64,000 bases of DNA from an uncultured Alphaproteobacteria bacterium (GCA_902619165.1 CACNDI010000003.1:62001-126000), one strand, 5' to 3'. Shown: positions 48,560 through 58,682, counted from the stretch's first letter. The notes: generated by a model from the sequence alone, not told the origin. Numbers and translations are program-made.

Positions 48560-49597
48560 TTACCTTTTCAATTCAAAAATAAATGCGCCGTCCTGCCTAA
48601 TATGCCTATTAACTAATCCAGTTTTAAAAAGGTGGTTAACATGACCGACTGCTTCGTGTAATGCTAACATATATTCTCTTTTATTAATATCCCTTTTAAA
48701 TATTGTCTTGAATAGCTCCACAGCAGTTTTTGGTTCAGCTTCTAAGGCTTCCTTTATCCTTTTGAGCGCAGCTTCATGGTTTTCAATTAACTGCACTAGT
48801 CTTCGAGGTAGTCCAGAAAATGGTCTGCCGTGACCAGGTAATACTACATGCTCATCGCTAGCTAGCTTGAGAAATTTCTTACAGCTGTTGATCCAATCAC
48901 CTACAGTGTCTGCATTCGGTTCTGTAGGATAAACACCTAGGTTAGATGAAATTCCAGGTAAAACTTGATCACCCGCAAGAACCATATTTAACTCTTTTGA
49001 CCAAAAAGTTGCATGCTCAGGAGCATGCCCATTTCCCATACTTACTGTCCAGTCGACCCCATTTATGCTAATTATTTCATTTTCACTAATTCTTATGAAA
49101 CCTTTATTTAGTGGAGAAACACCATCTCCAAAATTAAAAGGTCTAGCTCTCAGTTTTTCTTCAAGCATTTGTTGAGACATACCTGCCTGCTTCCAAAAAA
49201 GCTCTGTACTTTCACTTACCTTTTCGTGTACATCTAGAGAAAGCATTTTAGCCATCAAATAGGCAGTACGAGAGCAAATCATTTCAGTATTGTACTTCTC
49301 GCATAGCCACCCAGCCAACCCGATATGGTCTGGATGATGGTGTGTTACATATACATTACTTATTTTTTTTTTAGGAAAATTTTTTTTAAGAGTATTTTCC
49401 CATATATTTTTACAATCTCCAATGTGTGCACCTGTGTCTACCAATGCTATTTCTTGCCCGTCATCTAAAATGTAGCAGTTTACATAATCGGGTCCCATCA
49501 TAGGCAGAGGCATTGGAAACCAATATACGCCTTCAGTAATCTCATATAGTTTCCCAGCTTCAGGGCTTTCCTGAAAAACGAACTTTATATTTTTCAT
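48560..49597 (-). CDS. MBL-fold metallo-hydrolase
   Basis: The 345-residue protein has the metallo-beta-lactamase fold with the metal motif VTHHHPDHIGLAG (H-x-H-x-D-H, near residue 85), the later Asp in VLAGDQVLPG, and His in VLPGHGRPF (near residue 250). The C-terminal 80 residues form the helical, winged-helix-like part found in LACTB2/BPL-type members (NHEAALKRIKEALE, HEAVGHVNHLFKTG). Substrate is unknown; thioester or lactone hydrolysis is plausible next to an acyl-CoA dehydrogenase. The start shares a TAATG with the acyl-CoA dehydrogenase stop, so the two are translationally coupled. Confidence 0.88.
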   Translation of the reverse strand: MKNIKFVFQESPEAGKLYEITEGVYWFPMPLPMMGPDYVNCYILDDGQEIALVDTGAHIGDCKNIWENTLKKNFPKKKISNVYVTHHHPDHIGLAGWLCEKYNTEMICSRTAYLMAKMLSLDVHEKVSESTELFWKQAGMSQQMLEEKLRARPFNFGDGVSPLNKGFIRISENEIISINGVDWTVSMGNGHAPEHATFWSKELNMVLAGDQVLPGISSNLGVYPTEPNADTVGDWINSCKKFLKLASDEHVVLPGHGRPFSGLPRRLVQLIENHEAALKRIKEALEAEPKTAVELFKTIFKRDINKREYMLALHEAVGHVNHLFKTGLVNRHIRQDGAFIFELKR

Positions 49598-51339
49598 TAC
49601 TGAGAAAACCCAAAAAAATTATCGGAAAAATTATAAAGCGATTTCTGTCCACTTTGACTTATCACTCCATATGCTTCCATTTCCGGAAGAATATTTACAC
49701 AATAAAAATGAGCTAGTGATTTTCTATCTAGTGCGTCAGTTTTCATTGCTGCCTTAACTAAATAATTTGCACCTAAAATCATTCCAAAAGCCAGTAAAAA
49801 GGGAGTTGCACCTGCAAGTCTATTATTAAAATCTTCTTGTTTTAGCATCCAATTTAAGGTGCTCTCCAAACATACCAAGGATTTAGATAATCTAATCCCC
49901 ATCTCCCTTATTTGCTGGTCATCATGATTACTACAGTTGCTAATTGTTAATTTCATTTCATGAATTAACCCATTGGCAGCTTTTCCACTATCAGCCAATT
50001 TTCTTCCTACAAGATCAATAGCTTGGATGCCATTGGTCCCTTCGTAAATAGCAGTTACTCTGACATCACGAAAAATCTGTGCTACACCTGTTTCTTCCAC
50101 ATACCCCATTCCGCCATGCACTTGTATGCCAATATCAGCTACTCGACATCCAATATCTGTAGAGAATGCTTTGGCTATTGGAATTAAAAATGACGCCCTT
50201 GCATTCTCTTTGCTCGCAGTTTGTTTGTCATTTGACTTAGAAAGATCCAGAGAAAGCGCAGCGTCAAGACATAAAGCCCTGACAGCCGCTGTTAGCGATT
50301 TCATTGTTATAAGCATCCTTCTCACGTCTGGATGATCCAGAATTACACCCCTCCTATTATCAATTTCTGCATGACCCTGTTTTCGGTTTCTTGCAAATTC
50401 TAAAGCTTTTTGGGTGGCTAATTCACACTGTGACAATCCTTCGATCCCAACACCCAGTCTAGCATTATTCATCATCGTAAACATAGCGTGTAGCCCAGCA
50501 TTTTCATCACCAACTAGCCAACCTCGTGATTTTCTATACTCAATTACAGCCGTCGGAGATCCATGCATGCCCATTTTCTTTTCGACCGAAATAGCCTTAA
50601 CATTATTTTCTAAAAGCCACTCATCCTGTTGATTTTGGATATACTTTGGCACAATAAAAAGGGAAACACCTTTTGATCCTTTTGGAGAGTTTGGTAATCT
50701 TGCCAAAACTAAATGACATATATTATTTGATAAATCATGTTCACCCCAACTAATATATATTTTCTGGCCAGTAATCGCATAAGACCCATCACTATTTTTT
50801 TCTGCTTTAGTTGTTAACGCTCCGACATCTGAACCAGCGTGTGGCTCTGTTAAATTCATAGTACCGGTCCATTCCCCAGAATTTAATTTTGGTAAAAAGA
50901 TATTTTTTATGTCCTCGTCAGCATGATTTTCCAGAGCATCGATCTGGCCTTGATTCATTAAAAACAGTAACGAAAATGAAAGACATGCGCTGCCAAAATA
51001 TTCATTGAAGCAACTTGTGACTATGGATGGTAAGCCCATCCCTCCGTATTTCTGATCACCGGAAATACCTGCCCAGCCACCTTGAATCAAGAGCTTATAT
51101 GCTTCAACAAAGCCAGGCGTTGTTCGACATACTCCATTTTCTAGTTTTGCAGGACTTTGGTCTGATTTCTGATTGAGAGGATAAATACTTTCTGATGTTA
51201 TTTTAGCAGCCTCGCTAAGAATTAAATTTAAATCATCTTTTTTTAACCCATTAAATTTCGAAAGAGAGAACAGCCTTTTTGCTTCCAGTATCTCATATAG
51301 CCAAAACTTTGTTTCATCTATTGGGGCGGTATAACTCAT
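49597..51339 (-). CDS. Acyl-CoA dehydrogenase (long FadE/DmdC-type)
   Basis: The 580-residue flavoprotein belongs to the long acyl-CoA dehydrogenases with an extra C-terminal domain, the class that includes DmdC of marine Rhodobacterales (3-methylmercaptopropionyl-CoA dehydrogenase). It has the FAD/substrate loops MNLTEPHAGSDVGAL and ITGQKIYISWGEHDL (near residues 160-200). The catalytic Glu lies in IYEGTNGIQAIDLVGRKL (near residue 430), with QVHGGMGYVEE nearby. The actual substrate (fatty acyl-CoA, MMPA-CoA or other) cannot be read off. It is followed in coupled fashion by the MBL hydrolase and is divergent from the sua5 gene. Confidence 0.92.
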   Translation of the reverse strand: MSYTAPIDETKFWLYEILEAKRLFSLSKFNGLKKDDLNLILSEAAKITSESIYPLNQKSDQSPAKLENGVCRTTPGFVEAYKLLIQGGWAGISGDQKYGGMGLPSIVTSCFNEYFGSACLSFSLLFLMNQGQIDALENHADEDIKNIFLPKLNSGEWTGTMNLTEPHAGSDVGALTTKAEKNSDGSYAITGQKIYISWGEHDLSNNICHLVLARLPNSPKGSKGVSLFIVPKYIQNQQDEWLLENNVKAISVEKKMGMHGSPTAVIEYRKSRGWLVGDENAGLHAMFTMMNNARLGVGIEGLSQCELATQKALEFARNRKQGHAEIDNRRGVILDHPDVRRMLITMKSLTAAVRALCLDAALSLDLSKSNDKQTASKENARASFLIPIAKAFSTDIGCRVADIGIQVHGGMGYVEETGVAQIFRDVRVTAIYEGTNGIQAIDLVGRKLADSGKAANGLIHEMKLTISNCSNHDDQQIREMGIRLSKSLVCLESTLNWMLKQEDFNNRLAGATPFLLAFGMILGANYLVKAAMKTDALDRKSLAHFYCVNILPEMEAYGVISQSGQKSLYNFSDNFFGFSQ

Positions 51340-51360
51340 TTTTTCTTACTCTTTAATGAA

Positions 51361-51389
51361 TTGATTTAATAGATGAACTCTAGTATTTA
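51361..51389 (+). promoter_or_regulatory. Candidate promoter for the Sua5-type gene
   Basis: TTGATT (51361-51366) and TATTTA (51384-51389) are spaced by 17 bases in the 83-base divergent gap between the acyl-CoA dehydrogenase and the threonylcarbamoyladenylate synthase. The implied start is about 25 bases before the ATG, which lacks a good Shine-Dalgarno sequence. Confidence 0.4.
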
Positions 51390-51422
51390 AAATTCTACAA
51401 ATCAACATGTCATATTGTCCAA

Positions 51423-52376
51423 ATGAAGATAATTGAAAATAACCTTGAAGGTATTAAGGAAGCAGCAGAGATTTTAACTGATAATGGTATTGTTGCGTTC
51501 CCTACAGAGACAGTTTATGGCCTCGGAGCAAATGCTTTCTCAAAAGAGGCTGTAACAAAACTATATGAAATAAAAAGACGACCTAGTTTCAACCCGCTAA
51601 TCATTCATGTGTCTAGCTACGACATGGCGAAGGAATATGGGATTTTTAATTACACAGCTAAAAAACTTGTGAAAAAGTATTGGCCTGGACCCTTAACCAT
51701 AATAGTAAAAAAGAAGAAATCGAAAGTCGTTGAATCAGCTACTGCGAAACTAGAAACTATAGCTTTAAGATGTCCGAGTAACATTATTGCGGCTAGATTG
51801 ATAAGGCAGTTAGAAAAACCTATAGCTGCGCCTTCAGCGAATAAATCTGGAAAACTTACTTGTACACGTCCGGAAGATGTATTTGCCAAATTAGAAAATA
51901 GTATAGATGCTCTTCTAAATGGAGGTGATGCCGAACTAGGACTTGAAAGCACAGTAGTAGACTGCTCAGTAGAAAAACCTTGCATTCTTAGACTTGGAAA
52001 TATTACGCTGGACGAAATATCTAGCTGCTTAGAATATGAAATTACCCCCAGCTTGCAATCAGAGAAACAGATAAAAAGTCCGGGACAATTGTTAAAGCAC
52101 TATTCACCAGATGCTAAATTGCTTCTAAATCAAAATAAACCTAATAGAGGGGATATATTTTTGAGCTTCGGACCTCATCCAAAAGAAATTGATGGATTAA
52201 CACTAACTGAGTCAAAGAACTTAGAGGAGGCCGCAAAAAACCTTTTCACTTTTCTTCATATTTTAGATCGAATGAGCGAAGCCAAAGGTGGAGTTCCTAT
52301 AAAAGTAGCTCCTATACCATCAATTGGTGTAGGAGCAGCAATAAACGATAGGCTATTAAGAGCTGTAGCAAAATAG
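51423..52376 (+). CDS. tsaC: L-threonylcarbamoyladenylate synthase, Sua5 type
   Basis: The enzyme makes threonylcarbamoyl-AMP from threonine, bicarbonate and ATP for the t6A37 modification of ANN-reading tRNAs. The 317-residue product has the YrdC domain (AFPTETVYGLGANAFS; KRRPSFNPLIIHV; APSANKSGKLTCTRPEDV; LESTVVDCS). A linker with PGQLLKHYSPDAKLLL leads to the C-terminal Sua5 domain, so it is the long form. Partners TsaB, TsaD and TsaE are not in this window. Confidence 0.94.
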   Translation: MKIIENNLEGIKEAAEILTDNGIVAFPTETVYGLGANAFSKEAVTKLYEIKRRPSFNPLIIHVSSYDMAKEYGIFNYTAKKLVKKYWPGPLTIIVKKKKSKVVESATAKLETIALRCPSNIIAARLIRQLEKPIAAPSANKSGKLTCTRPEDVFAKLENSIDALLNGGDAELGLESTVVDCSVEKPCILRLGNITLDEISSCLEYEITPSLQSEKQIKSPGQLLKHYSPDAKLLLNQNKPNRGDIFLSFGPHPKEIDGLTLTESKNLEEAAKNLFTFLHILDRMSEAKGGVPIKVAPIPSIGVGAAINDRLLRAVAK

Positions 52377-52382
52377 TGTAAT

Positions 52383-52949
52383 TTAGGACGATCCTGCATA
52401 CGAGGATAATTTAGAGGGATCAATTCCTATAAGTAATAAGGCATCTGTCCACTTCGTTTGATAATCAATGCTGAAAATAAGGTTTTGAAATTTCTCTGAT
52501 ACAAACCAACTATCCCTCATAATTTCATCTTCTAATTGCCCCGGTGTCCAGCCAGAATAACCAAGTAAAAAAATTGCTTTTCTAGGCCCTTGTCCTTTCT
52601 GGATGTCATCTGTAATTTCTTTGGTTCCTGTAACAGAAATTTCTTCACAAACCTTAATGGTTTTTTTGTCTATAAAGTACTCAGGTGAATGGATTACAAA
52701 CATCGCATTTGATGCCAGAGGCCCCCCGATGCATACGTCTTCATTATTAAAGTATGGAATTTTTTTCTCATAGCCTATATTAGTCCATATCGCTTCCAAG
52801 CTAACATTTTTAAGAGGCTTATTCAAAATAAAACCCATCGTGCCATTAGCATCATGTTCACAAATAAGGATAATGCTCTTATCAAAAATACCATCCGATA
52901 TTTCCGGCGACGAAATCAACAATTTCCCTTTATAGTTTTCATTGATCAT
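52383..52949 (-). CDS. YqgE/AlgH family protein
   Basis: The 188-residue product has YqgE/AlgH signatures: GKLLISSPEISDGIFDKSIILICEH, NGTMGFILNKPL, the GGP motif (VCIGGPLASNAMFVIHSPE) and LGYSGWTPGQLEDEI. The molecular role of the family is not settled; AlgH affects alginate regulation in Pseudomonas. In other alphaproteobacteria I recall it beside the gene for a DsbD-like domain protein, as here. The start ATG at 52949 is divergent from that gene with a 69-base gap. Confidence 0.92.
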   Translation of the reverse strand: MINENYKGKLLISSPEISDGIFDKSIILICEHDANGTMGFILNKPLKNVSLEAIWTNIGYEKKIPYFNNEDVCIGGPLASNAMFVIHSPEYFIDKKTIKVCEEISVTGTKEITDDIQKGQGPRKAIFLLGYSGWTPGQLEDEIMRDSWFVSEKFQNLIFSIDYQTKWTDALLLIGIDPSKLSSYAGSS

Positions 52950-53018
52950 TCTTAATTATAGATTGAAAAACAAAATATGCATAAAATTAATAGAGTTACC
53001 AATTAGAGGAACAAATCT

Positions 53019-53804
53019 TTGTTAAAAATAATCTTTGTTTTTACTGTTTTTTTCGTCAACTTAACCTTACTTAAACCAAGTTTTTCTCAGGCGAGTGTAG
53101 AGTACTATAATTTATCTAGAGATGGCTCAACCGAGGGTGCTATAAGCATAGCGTTTCCTGTGGGTTGGAGTACATATTGGAAGTTTCCGGGGCCGAATGG
53201 GTTCATGCCTAAGATAAGAGTTTTAAATGAAAAAAATGTAGAATCATTTTCTATTTCTTGGCCATATCCAAAAAAATTGGGGCCTAAAAGTTTTACGTAT
53301 CTTGGATACGATAATGACCTCTTGCTACCAATAGAATTACAAAAATTAGATGAACGAAAAAAGATATATTTACATTTAGACATCTCTTTTGGTATTTGCA
53401 AAAGCGTCTGTGTTGTTCAGAATAAAACCCTAGAGATAAGTGACGAAGGTGATCTTAATTATTTAGTTCTCGATAAGCTTCTAAAATCAGAAAACAGGAT
53501 TACGATGTTAACAAGTTTTGGCAGTTCTAACAAATGTATAATAAAGAAAAAGACGGATAAGGAATACCGAATTACCATTGAAAATAATTTTATGAGAGAT
53601 AATGCATCAGTGAGTAGCGCATTACTAGATTATGAGGGAAATTCGTGGATTATAGAAAAACAGTCATTCTCTCCGAAGAGTGGAAGAGTGGAGGCTTTAC
53701 TAAAATCAAAAGACCCTTCAAGGAAAAATAAAGATAAAGAGAATTTTTATATTTTATATTTAGATGATCAAATAGCTAAGAGAACTATTGGTTGTCCAGC
53801 TTAA
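53019..53804 (+). CDS. Secreted protein with DsbD N-terminal-like domain
   Basis: The 261-residue protein starts from TTG with GAGGAAC upstream. Residues 1 to about 24 form a signal peptide (FVFTVFFVNLTLLKPSFSQA). The rest matches the immunoglobulin-like alpha domain of DsbD-family reductases: SIAFPVGWSTYWKFPG, FSISWPYPKKLG, and the Cys pair in FGICKSVCVVQ (C-x-x-x-C). DsbD passes electrons across the inner membrane, but this protein lacks the membrane part, so it would be a periplasmic partner or a domain of unknown role. It ends eight bases before the convergent RND gene. Confidence 0.85.
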   Translation: MLKIIFVFTVFFVNLTLLKPSFSQASVEYYNLSRDGSTEGAISIAFPVGWSTYWKFPGPNGFMPKIRVLNEKNVESFSISWPYPKKLGPKSFTYLGYDNDLLLPIELQKLDERKKIYLHLDISFGICKSVCVVQNKTLEISDEGDLNYLVLDKLLKSENRITMLTSFGSSNKCIIKKKTDKEYRITIENNFMRDNASVSSALLDYEGNSWIIEKQSFSPKSGRVEALLKSKDPSRKNKDKENFYILYLDDQIAKRTIGCPA

Positions 53805-53811
53805 TGCTTTT

Positions 53812-56800
53812 TTATAATGTAGGCTTTCGGATTGAAAACACTTTATCTTGAATTTGTTTCATAAACGCAAACCAAATGTAAAACAATCCTAAGCATACGA
53901 AAGTGGTAAAAAAGATAACAAAGTAATCAAAGGGAAAAAGTAATTGGATAAAAATGAGACCCAATACTATTAAAAAGAAGGCTGAAACATAAATTAAGTT
54001 TTTCCACCCATTTTGCCTATTAAGCCTAGCTGAAAAAACAAATCTCCTAAATGACCTATAGTACCTATATAAATCGTGCTGTACTGCTATGAACACTGGT
54101 ACTATTATCAGCAAAATTAACATCCCAAAACCTAGCCCGAAAACTAAAGTGATTACAGTTGGCTTTAAAAACTGCGCATCTCTTGATTGTTCGAATAATA
54201 AGGGTGCTAATCCGAAAACTGTTGTAAGTGTTGTTAAAAGTATTGGTCTTAACCTATCGCATGTTGCTTTAATGATAGCTCCCGAATTGTCCATTTTTTT
54301 CTTATATTCATTATAAGTAGAGATAAGTACAATTGAGTCATTTATGATAATTCCTGTCATTCCAATTAATCCAATAATACTGAACATAGATAAAGCTATA
54401 CCGTAGACATAATGGCCCCATAGAGCCCCAATTAGCCCAAAAGGAATTATAAGCATAATAACCATTGGCCTGGACCAGCTCGCAAACACCCAAGCTAAAG
54501 TTAAATAAATGCCTAAAACGCATAAAAGAAAAGCGACAAGTGCATCGTCTAAAAACCTTCGTTCCTGTTCTGCTAAACCGGTTAAACTACTTATCACGCC
54601 AAACCCCTCTTCGATTGACGGCAAAATTTCGTTTTGTATTCTATCTTTTACTATTTCAGCTTGCTCTGCATCTTCCTCAGATAATTGTCCTGTAACGGTT
54701 ATTATCTTTTGCCCATCTTCCCTAGTTACTGATGAAAATCCATACTGTGCCTTGATTTCTACAATATCAGATAGACTTCCATAATGCCCTTTATTGCTTC
54801 TAACCTTCGCGTTTTGAATGAAATCACCATTTAAATTCTCTTCAGATAACTCTATTATTATTTTCCCAGTTTTATTCCCTTTCAAAAAGGTTAATGTCTC
54901 AATACCATTTAACCTATCTGATAACTGTCTACCGATACTGTCTATCGTAAAGCCTAGTTTCTTCCCACGATTAGTTAAAGTAATGATATATTCGGTCTTG
55001 TCGTACCCCTGCGAATCTTCAAGCGCAGAGATTTCCTGATAAGAAGAAAGAGAAGCTTTTAGCTGTTCTGCAGCTTTTTTTAAAGTTTCTGAGTCAGACG
55101 CCGCCAAGTTTATAGAAATACCGTCTCCGCCAGGACCAGATCCCCATCTCCTAAAACTTATGGTTTCTAAAAGGGGACTTTTGTTGACTTCATCCTGAAG
55201 CGCTGCAAGATAGGTAAAAGACGAATAAGGCCTTTGATCAGCGTCAATCAACTCTACAGTGAAAGAACCAAGTAAGTCTTTATTTTTATTTTCAGCACCT
55301 GAAATACCACGACCTTCGTTTCCACCAATTTGGCTTATTTGAAAAGTAATAGGATTTTTGCCATTTTCTTTTTCAAACCCCTCAGCTACTTTTTTATTTG
55401 CTCTTTCTAATTCTCGTATCATAGCTAAAGTATCCTTACGCTCGGCGCCAGAAACCATTGCAATATTAGCCGTTAAACGCCCTATTTCTGGTGGATTCCA
55501 AAACCTCCATTTTACATCACCGGAGACTAACAAACTTACTGAACCAAAAAGAAGTGAAAGCATAAAGACCAAGCTTAGGTATCTATATTGTAAATTGAGT
55601 TGTATAAAAGATTTAAAATATTTATTTTTAAAAATTTCAAATTTTTCATTAAATTTTAGACTTGGAACATTATACCACTTAATACCTTTGGCACTATTTT
55701 TTAGGCTGTGATACATGTGGTTTGGAAGAATGAGAAAGCACTCTACTAGGGATGCAACCAATACCAAAATAACTGTATAGGGAATATCGGCAATCAATGA
55801 TCCGAATCTGCCTCCTATAAGTACTAAGCCACTGAAAGCCAAAACAGTGGTTATGGTGGCAGTAAAAACTGGAAGTCCCATAAATGTAGCTGCGTTTTTT
55901 GCAGCGTTGTAAGGGTCTTCCTTTAGAGATGACGCGCGATAATCTGCATGTTCGGCTACCACAATTGCATCATCCACCACAATCCCCAAACAGATAATTA
56001 ACGCAAAAAGTGATATCATATTAATAGAAATACCTATTAGGTACATCAAGCCAAAGGAAGCAAAAAGTGCAACTGGAATTCCAATAGCCACCCAAAAAGC
56101 TGTTTCCGCATTCAGAAACAGAAAAAGAAAAAATAAGACCAAGATTAATCCAACTACTCCATTAGAAATCAATATATTTAATCTATTCTTAATTGCCTCC
56201 GTGCGTGTCCCTGACAATTCAATAGTTAGCGTTTCAGGCATGTTCAACTGAAATTTTTTTATTAAAGTTTCCACTTTATCCTGTATTTTTATGGCGTCTC
56301 CATCAGACCCCCTGTCAACTCTAGTAATTATCGCCGGATTTTTTCCTTTAAAGAATTCCACCGTTGGAAATTCATCGATGTTAATCGTGCTAATATCCCC
56401 AAGTTTTATGCTCTCACCATTTGAAGAAGTTTTGGCAGTAATTTCAGCCAGGTCTATTTGTTGTGTTTTATCGGAACCAGCCTTCAATCTGGCTAACCCA
56501 TCACTTGTTTCACCTGCCGGTCTACTTGAAGCACCCGAACTTACAGCATTCGATAATTCACGCAGAGTCAAGTTATTCTTAAGAAGGCTAATTTCTGGCA
56601 CCACTACTCGTACAATTGGTTCTATTTCTCCCCGAGTAGAAGTTTTGGCAATTCCTTCGTTATATAAAATTTGTAAAAATTCGTCTGAATATTTTTCTAA
56701 TTGTTCGACAGTAAAGGGACCAGAAAAAACAACGTTCGTTACTCGATCTCTCCATACTCGCCTCTTGACCTCAATATCGTCTAATTCATCAGGTAAGTTT

Positions 56801-57177
56801 TGGGCTTCTTCAATTGCAATCTTGACATCATCTAATGCCTTTTCCATATCCCAGTTAGAAACATAATCAATAGTTATTCTAGAGACCCCCTCATAGGAAC
56901 GCGATACAATTCGCTCTATTCCCTCCAATTCCAACAAACTAGGCTCGAGATAGCCTACAACTCCAGTATCTAGGTCTTCCGCACCTGCGCCTGGCCAATA
57001 TGCGCTAATATTTATTGTTTCAATAATCACATCAGGAAAAAATTGAGATCTCAGCTTATTTATTGAGAAAAAACCCAAAACCATAACTACAACTAAAACA
57101 AGATTAGCGATTGTGCTATGAGCAATAAAGTAACCAAAAAAAGATCCAAATAATGATGGGTCTTGGTCTCGATCCAT
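53812..57177 (-). CDS. RND-family efflux transporter with extra C-terminal helices
   Basis: The 1121-residue inner-membrane pump has RND architecture: helix 1 near residue 20 and a large periplasmic loop starting at about 45. Helices 2-6 (around 335-480) include the proton-relay-like IICLGIVVDDAIVVAEH (two Asp). After a second periplasmic loop come helices 8-12 (around 880-1035) with GMTGIIINDSIVLI. Beyond the usual end there are two further hydrophobic segments (about residues 1055-1100). The partner adaptor is encoded six bases upstream. An outer-membrane channel is not in this window and the substrate is unknown. Confidence 0.93.
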   Translation of the reverse strand: MDRDQDPSLFGSFFGYFIAHSTIANLVLVVVMVLGFFSINKLRSQFFPDVIIETINISAYWPGAGAEDLDTGVVGYLEPSLLELEGIERIVSRSYEGVSRITIDYVSNWDMEKALDDVKIAIEEAQNLPDELDDIEVKRRVWRDRVTNVVFSGPFTVEQLEKYSDEFLQILYNEGIAKTSTRGEIEPIVRVVVPEISLLKNNLTLRELSNAVSSGASSRPAGETSDGLARLKAGSDKTQQIDLAEITAKTSSNGESIKLGDISTINIDEFPTVEFFKGKNPAIITRVDRGSDGDAIKIQDKVETLIKKFQLNMPETLTIELSGTRTEAIKNRLNILISNGVVGLILVLFFLFLFLNAETAFWVAIGIPVALFASFGLMYLIGISINMISLFALIICLGIVVDDAIVVAEHADYRASSLKEDPYNAAKNAATFMGLPVFTATITTVLAFSGLVLIGGRFGSLIADIPYTVILVLVASLVECFLILPNHMYHSLKNSAKGIKWYNVPSLKFNEKFEIFKNKYFKSFIQLNLQYRYLSLVFMLSLLFGSVSLLVSGDVKWRFWNPPEIGRLTANIAMVSGAERKDTLAMIRELERANKKVAEGFEKENGKNPITFQISQIGGNEGRGISGAENKNKDLLGSFTVELIDADQRPYSSFTYLAALQDEVNKSPLLETISFRRWGSGPGGDGISINLAASDSETLKKAAEQLKASLSSYQEISALEDSQGYDKTEYIITLTNRGKKLGFTIDSIGRQLSDRLNGIETLTFLKGNKTGKIIIELSEENLNGDFIQNAKVRSNKGHYGSLSDIVEIKAQYGFSSVTREDGQKIITVTGQLSEEDAEQAEIVKDRIQNEILPSIEEGFGVISSLTGLAEQERRFLDDALVAFLLCVLGIYLTLAWVFASWSRPMVIMLIIPFGLIGALWGHYVYGIALSMFSIIGLIGMTGIIINDSIVLISTYNEYKKKMDNSGAIIKATCDRLRPILLTTLTTVFGLAPLLFEQSRDAQFLKPTVITLVFGLGFGMLILLIIVPVFIAVQHDLYRYYRSFRRFVFSARLNRQNGWKNLIYVSAFFLIVLGLIFIQLLFPFDYFVIFFTTFVCLGLFYIWFAFMKQIQDKVFSIRKPTL

Positions 57178-57182
57178 CTATT

Positions 57183-58649
57183 TTAACCTCCCATCCGTTT
57201 TCTTAACCTATCTACAACTTTTTTAGGAACAAGTTCCTGACTGAGCTGTTTAACAAGTCTGTTTTTCACATCTTTTGGGATCCACTTATTATTTTCAACA
57301 GCATTAATCAACTTATCTCTTTCTTCGTCAGTCAATTTTACAGTTTCGTTCTCCGCAGGCTTTACCCCCTCAGCAGCTTTAGAACTATCTATAATTTTTA
57401 CCTTTACACCAGCATCTAATTGAGGAGACCATTTAGTTACAAACTTTCTATCAAATGGAACATTTTTTACTAGGATATGGTTTTCTTGAAATCTAATAAC
57501 ATCGATATTTATTTTTTCTAATCTAAGATCATCATTAACCAGCAGGATAGTATTGTTTGACCCCAAAGACCCCAGTGGAAGCTTGGCTATGCCCTTTAGC
57601 TTCGGTTCAAATATCTTGACCTTTACAAAATCTCCTGGTTTCAAAAACAATCCATTCTGCGCTGAGATACTAGCGAATACCTGTCTTCCCGTATTACCCG
57701 TATTTACCTGACCACCTACTCTTTCTATAATTCCAGAGTAGACATTCTTTTTTCCTAGTCCTCCTGAAGAATACTCAACCTTTAGTTTGATAAAATTCCC
57801 TTCATTGTCGGTAATCCTGGGATATTGAATATCAGATAGAGGAAATACCACTTCTAAAGCTTTGGGATCGAGTATTTCACCTAGACGATCATTGGATGAA
57901 ATAAGGCGTCCTGTAACTGCATTCACTTGATCTAGCACTCCTGAAAATGGAGCAAAATATTTCGTATCCGCCAACTGCCTTTTTGCTAGCTCGTGAGCAA
58001 CCTTCTTTCGTTCTACAAGCACTTCAGCCTTAAAAATTTTATTCTTTGCTTGAACAAAAGAATTCCTCTTCATTATAAGAGATTTTTCTGAATTCATAAG
58101 AGCTAAGGATGACTGTTCAAATATAGTTTCTGATATAACTCCATTAGATTTTAGTTTCTGTTGCCTTTCAAATGAAGCCAATCGAATAGTTTTTTCCTTT
58201 TCTGCTGCCTCGAGATCTAATTTCGCAAGCTCAAAAAGTGTTTTGGCATTTACTAGATCGCTTTCAGCATCTCGTAGATCTGCTTTAGCTATTGCGAGGT
58301 TGTCCTTGTATTCTGTATCTTCAATAGAATACAAGAAATCTCCCTCAACCACTGTTGACCCATCTCTAAAGACCTTGGCTACTTCTGATATTTTTCCAAC
58401 AACTGGTGCTCTTATTTCCAAGGTACGCCAGCTTTTCACCTCTCCATAACTTTTTATGATTGGAGTCTCTTCCGATCTTTTTATTTTATCCGTAAAAACT
58501 GTATATTCTCTCTCCCCGCCTTTCCTTTTGCTTGAATATCTACGATCTTTTTCAGAGGAAGAGGTGAAAGAGGTCACTGTGTACCCAAAGAATAGAAGTA
58601 TTAGACCGAAAATTATAAAGAATATTGATGTTCTTTTAAAAAATTTCAT
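57183..58649 (-). CDS. RND efflux periplasmic adaptor (HlyD/MFP family) with C-terminal extension
   Basis: The adaptor bridges the RND pump and an outer-membrane channel. The 488-residue product has an N-terminal membrane helix (about residues 7-28) and a lipoyl/barrel-sandwich segment (EIRAPVVGKISEVAKVFRDG; YFAPFSGVLDQVNAVTGRLI). A long alpha-hairpin (about residues 115-220; heptad-like and Lys/Glu rich) and a beta-barrel domain follow. After the fold ends (about residue 425) there is a 60-residue charged, helical tail (LTDEERDKLINAVENNKWIP, then KRMGG) that I recall from similar Rhodobacterales proteins. It is first in the two-gene pump operon. Confidence 0.92.
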   Translation of the reverse strand: MKFFKRTSIFFIIFGLILLFFGYTVTSFTSSSEKDRRYSSKRKGGEREYTVFTDKIKRSEETPIIKSYGEVKSWRTLEIRAPVVGKISEVAKVFRDGSTVVEGDFLYSIEDTEYKDNLAIAKADLRDAESDLVNAKTLFELAKLDLEAAEKEKTIRLASFERQQKLKSNGVISETIFEQSSLALMNSEKSLIMKRNSFVQAKNKIFKAEVLVERKKVAHELAKRQLADTKYFAPFSGVLDQVNAVTGRLISSNDRLGEILDPKALEVVFPLSDIQYPRITDNEGNFIKLKVEYSSGGLGKKNVYSGIIERVGGQVNTGNTGRQVFASISAQNGLFLKPGDFVKVKIFEPKLKGIAKLPLGSLGSNNTILLVNDDLRLEKINIDVIRFQENHILVKNVPFDRKFVTKWSPQLDAGVKVKIIDSSKAAEGVKPAENETVKLTDEERDKLINAVENNKWIPKDVKNRLVKQLSQELVPKKVVDRLRKRMGG

Positions 58650-58669
58650 TTGCCCTAAAAATTTTCATA

Positions 58670-58682
58670 AACGTGTACCGTT
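58670..58682. promoter_or_regulatory. Small palindrome upstream of the RND efflux operon
   Basis: AACGTGTACCGTT has inverted AACG/CGTT arms around a 5-base centre and lies 20 bases before the adaptor ATG, where an operator could act. The arms are short, so chance is likely. No regulator gene adjoins the operon. Confidence 0.22.
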
